From NCBI RefSeq assembly GCF_900111815.1, contig NZ_LT630004.1, positions 2,851,168-2,889,860 of the forward strand: a DNA stretch of 38,693 bases, in the 5' to 3' direction. The notes under the pieces were generated by a model. That model saw only the letters and a program-made list of their open reading frames with translations. It did not search any database and was not told the DNA's origin. Each line of letters opens with the position of its first letter. The first letter of the stretch is position 1. The stretch is from Bacillus massilinigeriensis. GTDB taxonomy: Bacteria; Bacillota; Bacilli; Bacillales; Cytobacillaceae. Positions 34,740 to 38,693 of this stretch are shown in pieces. The translations under genes were made by a program, and so were the position numbers.

Positions 34740-36431
34740 AATGGATAAGTGCTTCGGCGGGTGGAGATTGTCATAGGGAAGGAGCCGGGAGCCCATCCCC
34801 TTTCATCAGAAACAGCGTCGGGACTGCGTTTGGTTGATTCTTGCGCAAAGTTGGTTGATTTCTCTTGGATTGTGGTTGATTACGCGCCAAGGTTGGGTGA
34901 TAACTCGCCAAGGTTGAGCGATTCTTCACCAAACTTGGTTGATTACGCTCTCCAGCAGCGAGAACTCCCACCCTTGAGTGCCTGCAAAACATCAAAAATT
35001 GTCGCTTGCAGTTGAGAAAGCGACTTTTTTAATGGATTGGTGCTTCAGCGGGTGGAGATTGTCATAGGGAAGGAGCCGGGAGCCTATCCACTTTCGTCAG
35101 AAACCGCGCCAGAACTGCTGTTGGTTGATTCTTGCGCAAAGTTGGTTGATTTCTCTTCGAATGTGGTTGATTCCGCGCCAAGGTTGGGCGATTCTTCCCC
35201 AAACTTGGTTGATTACGCTCTCCAGCAGCGAGAACTCCCACCCTTGAGTGCCTGCAAAACATAAAAAATTGTCGCTTGCAGTTGATCAAGCGACTTTTTT
35301 AATGGATTGGTGCTTCGGCAGATGGAGATTGTCATAGGGAAGGAGCCGGGAGCCCATCCCCTTTCATCAGAAACTGCGCCAGAACTGCTGTTGGTTGATT
35401 CTTGCGCAAAGTTGGTTGATTTCTCTCGAGATGTGGTTGATTCCGCGCCAAGGTTGGTTGATAACTCGGCAAGGTTGAGCGATTCTTCCCCAAACTTGGT
35501 TGATTCCGCTCTCCAGCAGCGAGAACTCCCACCCTTGAGTGCCTGCAAAACATAAAAAATTGTCGCTTGGAGTTAATCAAGCGACTTTTTTAATGGATTG
35601 GTGCTTCAGCGGGTGGAGATTGTCATAGGGAAGGAGCCGAGAGCCTATCCACTATCATCAGAAACCGCGCCAGGGCGGCGTTTGGTTGATTCTTGGGCAA
35701 AGTTGGTTGATTTCTCTTCGAATGTGGTTGATTCCGCGCCAAGGTTGGTTGATAACTCGCCAAGGTTGAGCGATTCTTCCCCAAACTTGGTTGATTCCGC
35801 TCTCCAGCAGCGAGAACTCCCACCCTTGAGTGCCTGCAAAACATAAAAAATTGTCGCTTGCAGTTGGGAAAGCGACTTTTTTTATGGAAAAGTGCTTCGG
35901 CGGATGGAGATTCTCATAGCGTGGCACCCGATACCCCATCCTTTTTCTCCAGAAACCGCGCCAGGGCGGCGTTTGGTTGATTCTTGCGCAAAGTTGGTTG
36001 ATTTCTCTTCGAATGTGGTTGATTCCGCGGCAAGGTTGGGTGATAACTCGCCAAGGTTGAGCGATTCTTCCTCAAACTTGGTTGATTACGCTCTCCAGCA
36101 GCGAGAACTCCCACCCTTGAGTGCCTGCAAAACATAAAAAATTGTCGCTTGCAGTTGGGAAAGCGACTTTTTTTATGGAAAAGTGCTTCGGCGGATGGAG
36201 ATTATCATAGGGAAGGAGCCGGGAGCCTATCCACTTTCGTCAGAAACCGCGCCGGGGCGGCGTTTGGTTGATTCTTGCGCAAGTTGGTTGATTTCTCTTC
36301 GAATGTGGTTGATTCCGCGCCAAGGTTGGGTGATAACTCGCCAAGGTTGAGCGATTCTTCCTCAAACTTGGTTGATTACGCTCTCCAGCAGTGAGAACTC
36401 CCACCCTTGTTGCCTGCAAAATATAAAAAAT

Positions 36432-36464
36432 TGTCGCTTGGAGTTAACCCCAGCGACATTTTTT
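36432..36464. terminator. Bidirectional terminator at the array/gene junction
   Basis: TGTCGCT (36432-36438) pairs with AGCGACA (36452-36458), flanked by AAAAAA before and TTTTTT after. It is the variant hairpin of repeat unit 7 and lies 6 nt beyond the stop of the minus-strand gene at 36470, which uses it as its terminator. Confidence 0.85.
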
Positions 36465-36469
36465 ACTTT

Positions 36470-38077
36470 TTACGGCATAAACAGGATTGCATCTGCAATC
36501 GGACGCTCACCCGCTTTGTCGGACGGATGGTTCACTACGTTATTGCCGATTGTCATGGTGGTCGAGCCGCCGCCGTCAAGGTTTAGCGCATTGACTGCCC
36601 CTAAGGATTTCATTAGGAGGGCACTTTCCTTAAAGTTCGTACCAACGCTCAGTCCCGGAGCCCGGCCATCAACGGTAACAAATAACAGCGTTCCATCGGC
36701 CTTCACCCCTGTGAGGGTTCTTGGGTTGCGGCGCTCTCCAAATCGATAATAAAATTCCGGGTCCTCTACACGATGAAACCCTTCTGCCATCGCAGGAATG
36801 GTATTATTTCCGTTATCTATCAAACGGGGACCGCCATTAATGATGCCTGAAACTTGTTCGAGTGGCAGCGGCTCTCCATCCGCAAATACTTCGTTTTTCA
36901 CCGTCAATTTCATGCCTACTTGGGCGTGGAGTTCAAGCCACTGCGCTGCCTCTCCTGTACCGCTTAGGACACTGCCGTTTTTAGGAATTGTCACACCTCG
37001 CTGTTTCCGAAGCTCTACTACTTCCCCGTACTCATTGAGGACAGCCTCAACACCTTCTCCTGCATCAGTTCTCTTCCCAAAAATCGGGGAGAAATGAACG
37101 AGTTCACTATCATCCTTACATGTAAAGTCATGCTTTATATTTTCGGTCGGTGTATCTCCGCCAACACCGCCGCAACTCCTGATTAATTTTGGCCTTCGGT
37201 TCAATCCATCCACTTCGCGTACGTCTCCATCTGAGGAAATAGCTGTATGGGCGGAAGTGATGGAAGCGATGCGGACATCTGTTTTATCAGCAGGAATAAT
37301 CAAGCTCGAACGACCGTTCAGCGCCTCACTGACGAGCTTTCCATTTATGACAGTGATACCGGTAGGATCACCTGGAACTCCATCACGGCTTCCCATTACA
37401 AAGTAGCCTCCATTAATCGCTGCCAACGCTTTATAACGGGTAGACATGGAAGAAAGCTTTTCTCTGTCTTGGATTCTGTCATTCGCCAAAACAGGTAACA
37501 TCGTTCCATTAAACGTGCGCGGATCCACTTCAAGCACATTGATGACCCATGGACCTGTTGTCGGCTGTCCATCTTCCCCTGTAAAAACAGTGCGATGGCC
37601 TTTATATCCACTCGCTGTTAATTGTTGCTGAAGCTTTTTTGCCTCTTCTTCCGTCTCAAACTTTCCAATGCGGACCAGATATCCAAGCGGTCCCTTTACC
37701 TTATCATCCGGAGCCCGGTTGGCTATACGATGAACCGTCGGGTTATAGCCTTCTGATTTCAGCTTTTTCGCTAATTCCTTTGCCTGATCGTGAGTTTCAG
37801 TAAAGTCGACATCCACTGTGAAAAAATCCCTTTCAAACGGCAAGCCTCTGGTGATTTTCGTGTGAGTCATTCCTGGAGCAATGCTTTGTGTTGTTCGTTG
37901 CTCTCTTAAAAAAGGAAATCCAAGCGGCAAACCTTTCTTTTGGGAAGGCAATGCAATCTTTTGTCCTGAATCGGCACTGACTGACCTCTCCGATACAACT
38001 GGCACAGCAAATATTGCGGACGCTAGACTGACAGATGCAATGACAGGGGCAAGGATTTTTTTCAGGGATGGACTCAT
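36470..38077 (-). CDS. Secreted SPOR-repeat/phosphodiester glycosidase (NAGPA) protein
   Basis: 535 residues. A signal peptide (about 1-36) is followed by two SPOR-like repeats: FFTVDVDFTETHDQAKELAKKLKSEGYNP and YLVRIGKFETEEEAKKLQQQLTASGY (about 85-170). Next comes a phosphodiester-glycosidase domain (about 175-535) with AAINGGYF, GIINGGPRLIDNG, RNPRTLTGVKADGTLLFVTVDGR and LNLDGGGSTTM. The NAGPA-type domain hydrolyses sugar-phosphodiester links. SPOR modules bind denuded peptidoglycan glycan strands. A surface-polymer or wall-remodelling role is likely. ATG 38077 follows GAAGGAG. It is flanked on both sides by the 291-bp repeat array. Confidence 0.9.
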   Translation of the reverse strand: MSPSLKKILAPVIASVSLASAIFAVPVVSERSVSADSGQKIALPSQKKGLPLGFPFLREQRTTQSIAPGMTHTKITRGLPFERDFFTVDVDFTETHDQAKELAKKLKSEGYNPTVHRIANRAPDDKVKGPLGYLVRIGKFETEEEAKKLQQQLTASGYKGHRTVFTGEDGQPTTGPWVINVLEVDPRTFNGTMLPVLANDRIQDREKLSSMSTRYKALAAINGGYFVMGSRDGVPGDPTGITVINGKLVSEALNGRSSLIIPADKTDVRIASITSAHTAISSDGDVREVDGLNRRPKLIRSCGGVGGDTPTENIKHDFTCKDDSELVHFSPIFGKRTDAGEGVEAVLNEYGEVVELRKQRGVTIPKNGSVLSGTGEAAQWLELHAQVGMKLTVKNEVFADGEPLPLEQVSGIINGGPRLIDNGNNTIPAMAEGFHRVEDPEFYYRFGERRNPRTLTGVKADGTLLFVTVDGRAPGLSVGTNFKESALLMKSLGAVNALNLDGGGSTTMTIGNNVVNHPSDKAGERPIADAILFMP

Positions 38078-38360
38078 TTTTTCACTCCTTCAATGAATGG
38101 GGTTCTACTGACCACACCATTCCTCTATGTGGTAGTATTAATACTAATTAGCTTAAGTATAGGAAACAGTTATAAACCGCTTGTTAATTCCCCTTAGTGA
38201 AGATGTTAATAATTATTGTGAATTGTAAATGTTAACCATAAGAAGGTTTTCATAGATTTTCTTGAAAGCTTAAGGAAATTTAGATAGAGAATGGATGCGA
38301 GAGAATCATGTGACTTAGGAAGAAAGTGTTTCTGGACTTGACTGCCGGAACTGCATCTGT
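38078..38360. other. Upstream region of the SPOR/glycosidase gene
   Basis: AT-rich leader and promoter area. On the minus strand a TATACT lies near 38148 without a clear -35 at normal distance. No gene is seen. Confidence 0.35.
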
Positions 38361-38361
38361 C

Positions 38362-38693
38362 ACATAGAAAACGCGCCAGAACTGCTGTTGGTTGATTCTT
38401 GCGCAAAGTTGGTTGATTTCTCTCGTGTTGTGGTTGATTCCGCGCCAAGGTTGGTTGATAACTCGCCAAGGTTGAGCGATTCTTCCTCAAACTTGGTTGA
38501 TTCCGCTCTCCAGCAGCGAGAACTCCCACCCTTGAGTGCCTGCAGAACATAAAAAATTGTCGCTTGCAGTTGATCAAGCGACTTTTTTAATGGATTGGTG
38601 CTTCGGCGGATGGAGATTGTCATAGGGAAGGAGCCGGGAGCCTATCCACTTTCGTCAGAAACCGCGCCGGGGCGGCGTTTGGTTGATTCTTGC
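38362..38693. repeat. Resumption of the 291-bp repeat array
   Basis: One full unit begins at 38388, with constant block at 38506 and hairpin at about 38559. A further unit begins at 38679 and runs off the window, again 291 bp later. It is in the same orientation as the array at 34526-36464, so the intervening gene is flanked by direct repeats. Confidence 0.9.

Larger units (their letters stand above)
34526..36464. repeat. Tandem array of seven 291-bp units with 21-bp sub-repeats
   Basis: Units begin (at TTGGTTGATT) at 34539, 34830, 35121, 35391, 35682, 35973 and 36264. The spacing is 291 bp, except 270 bp for unit 3, which lacks exactly one 21-bp sub-repeat. Each unit holds six 21-bp sub-repeats of the form (T)TGGTTGATTnnnnnnnnnAA, then a constant block CTCTCCAGCAGCGAGAACTC with CCCTTGAGTGCCTGC, then a hairpin GTCGCTT/AAGCGAC with T-runs, then a linker containing GGAGATTGTCATAGGGAAGG. 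Unit 7 has a 1-bp deletion in the first sub-repeat. Frames are open on both strands because 21 is a multiple of three, so I do not call proteins. Confidence 0.9.

Noticed and set aside
34749-36137. Short proteins of 70-90 residues in every repeat unit, on both strands
   Set aside because: Open frames follow automatically from the 21-bp period. Several frames are open at once, and one unit is frameshifted without other sign of decay.
34526-36464. CRISPR array
   Set aside because: The repeats are 21-bp sub-repeats without unique spacers, nested in 291-bp units with terminator-like hairpins, and no cas genes are nearby.
34526-38693. Diversity-generating retroelement or retron
   Set aside because: No reverse transcriptase gene is present and the variation is not confined to adenines of a template/variable pair.

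Overview
The window looks like chromosome from a low-GC Gram-positive of the Bacillaceae (Bacillus or a close relative). The evidence is strong Shine-Dalgarno sequences, ATG/GTG/TTG starts, sigma-D-type promoters, a LytF-like LysM autolysin, and B. subtilis-like ywqC-ywqD-ywqE (capsule tyrosine kinase system) and ywqB-ywqA (SWIM protein and SNF2 helicase) neighbourhoods.

Layout. Positions 1-1008 hold the end of an IS21-family element, with istA running off the left edge. Next come a small unknown gene (1329-1571), an O-antigen polymerase/ligase-like gene and a UDP-glucuronate 4-epimerase, then a decayed stretch with a broken UDP-glucose dehydrogenase (about 4.1-5.9 kb). From 5.9 to 23.7 kb, all on the minus strand, lies an exopolysaccharide locus. 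Transcription starts near 23.73 kb with ywqC (membrane modulator), ywqD (tyrosine kinase) and ywqE (phosphatase). A GC-rich structured leader follows, then an EpsC/PglF-like dehydratase and galU. After a strong hairpin terminator comes a visibly AT-richer specificity region: aminotransferase, initiating sugar-phosphate transferase, two ATP-grasp ligases, two GT4 glycosyltransferases, a Wzy-like polymerase, a TupA-like ATP-grasp protein, a Wzx-like flippase and an intact UDP-glucose dehydrogenase. The set is consistent with a Wzx/Wzy-type polymer containing uronic acid and a 4-amino sugar that could be amide-linked to a small acid.

From 23.9 to 27 kb are an SGNH-hydrolase-like gene, two small genes, and the LysM autolysin. 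The 46-aa membrane protein at 24704-24844 sits behind what I read as a cyclic-di-GMP-I riboswitch, itself behind a sigma-D promoter. The autolysin also has a sigma-D promoter. This ties a motility sigma factor and c-di-GMP to the edge of an exopolysaccharide locus.

From 27.3 to 34.2 kb are YknX-like and YknW-like genes without the usual ABC transporter partners, then ywqB and ywqA. From 34.3 kb to the end is a repeat array: 291-bp units, each built of 21-bp sub-repeats plus a terminator-like hairpin. It is interrupted by one secreted SPOR/phosphodiester-glycosidase gene (36470-38077) and resumes to the right edge.
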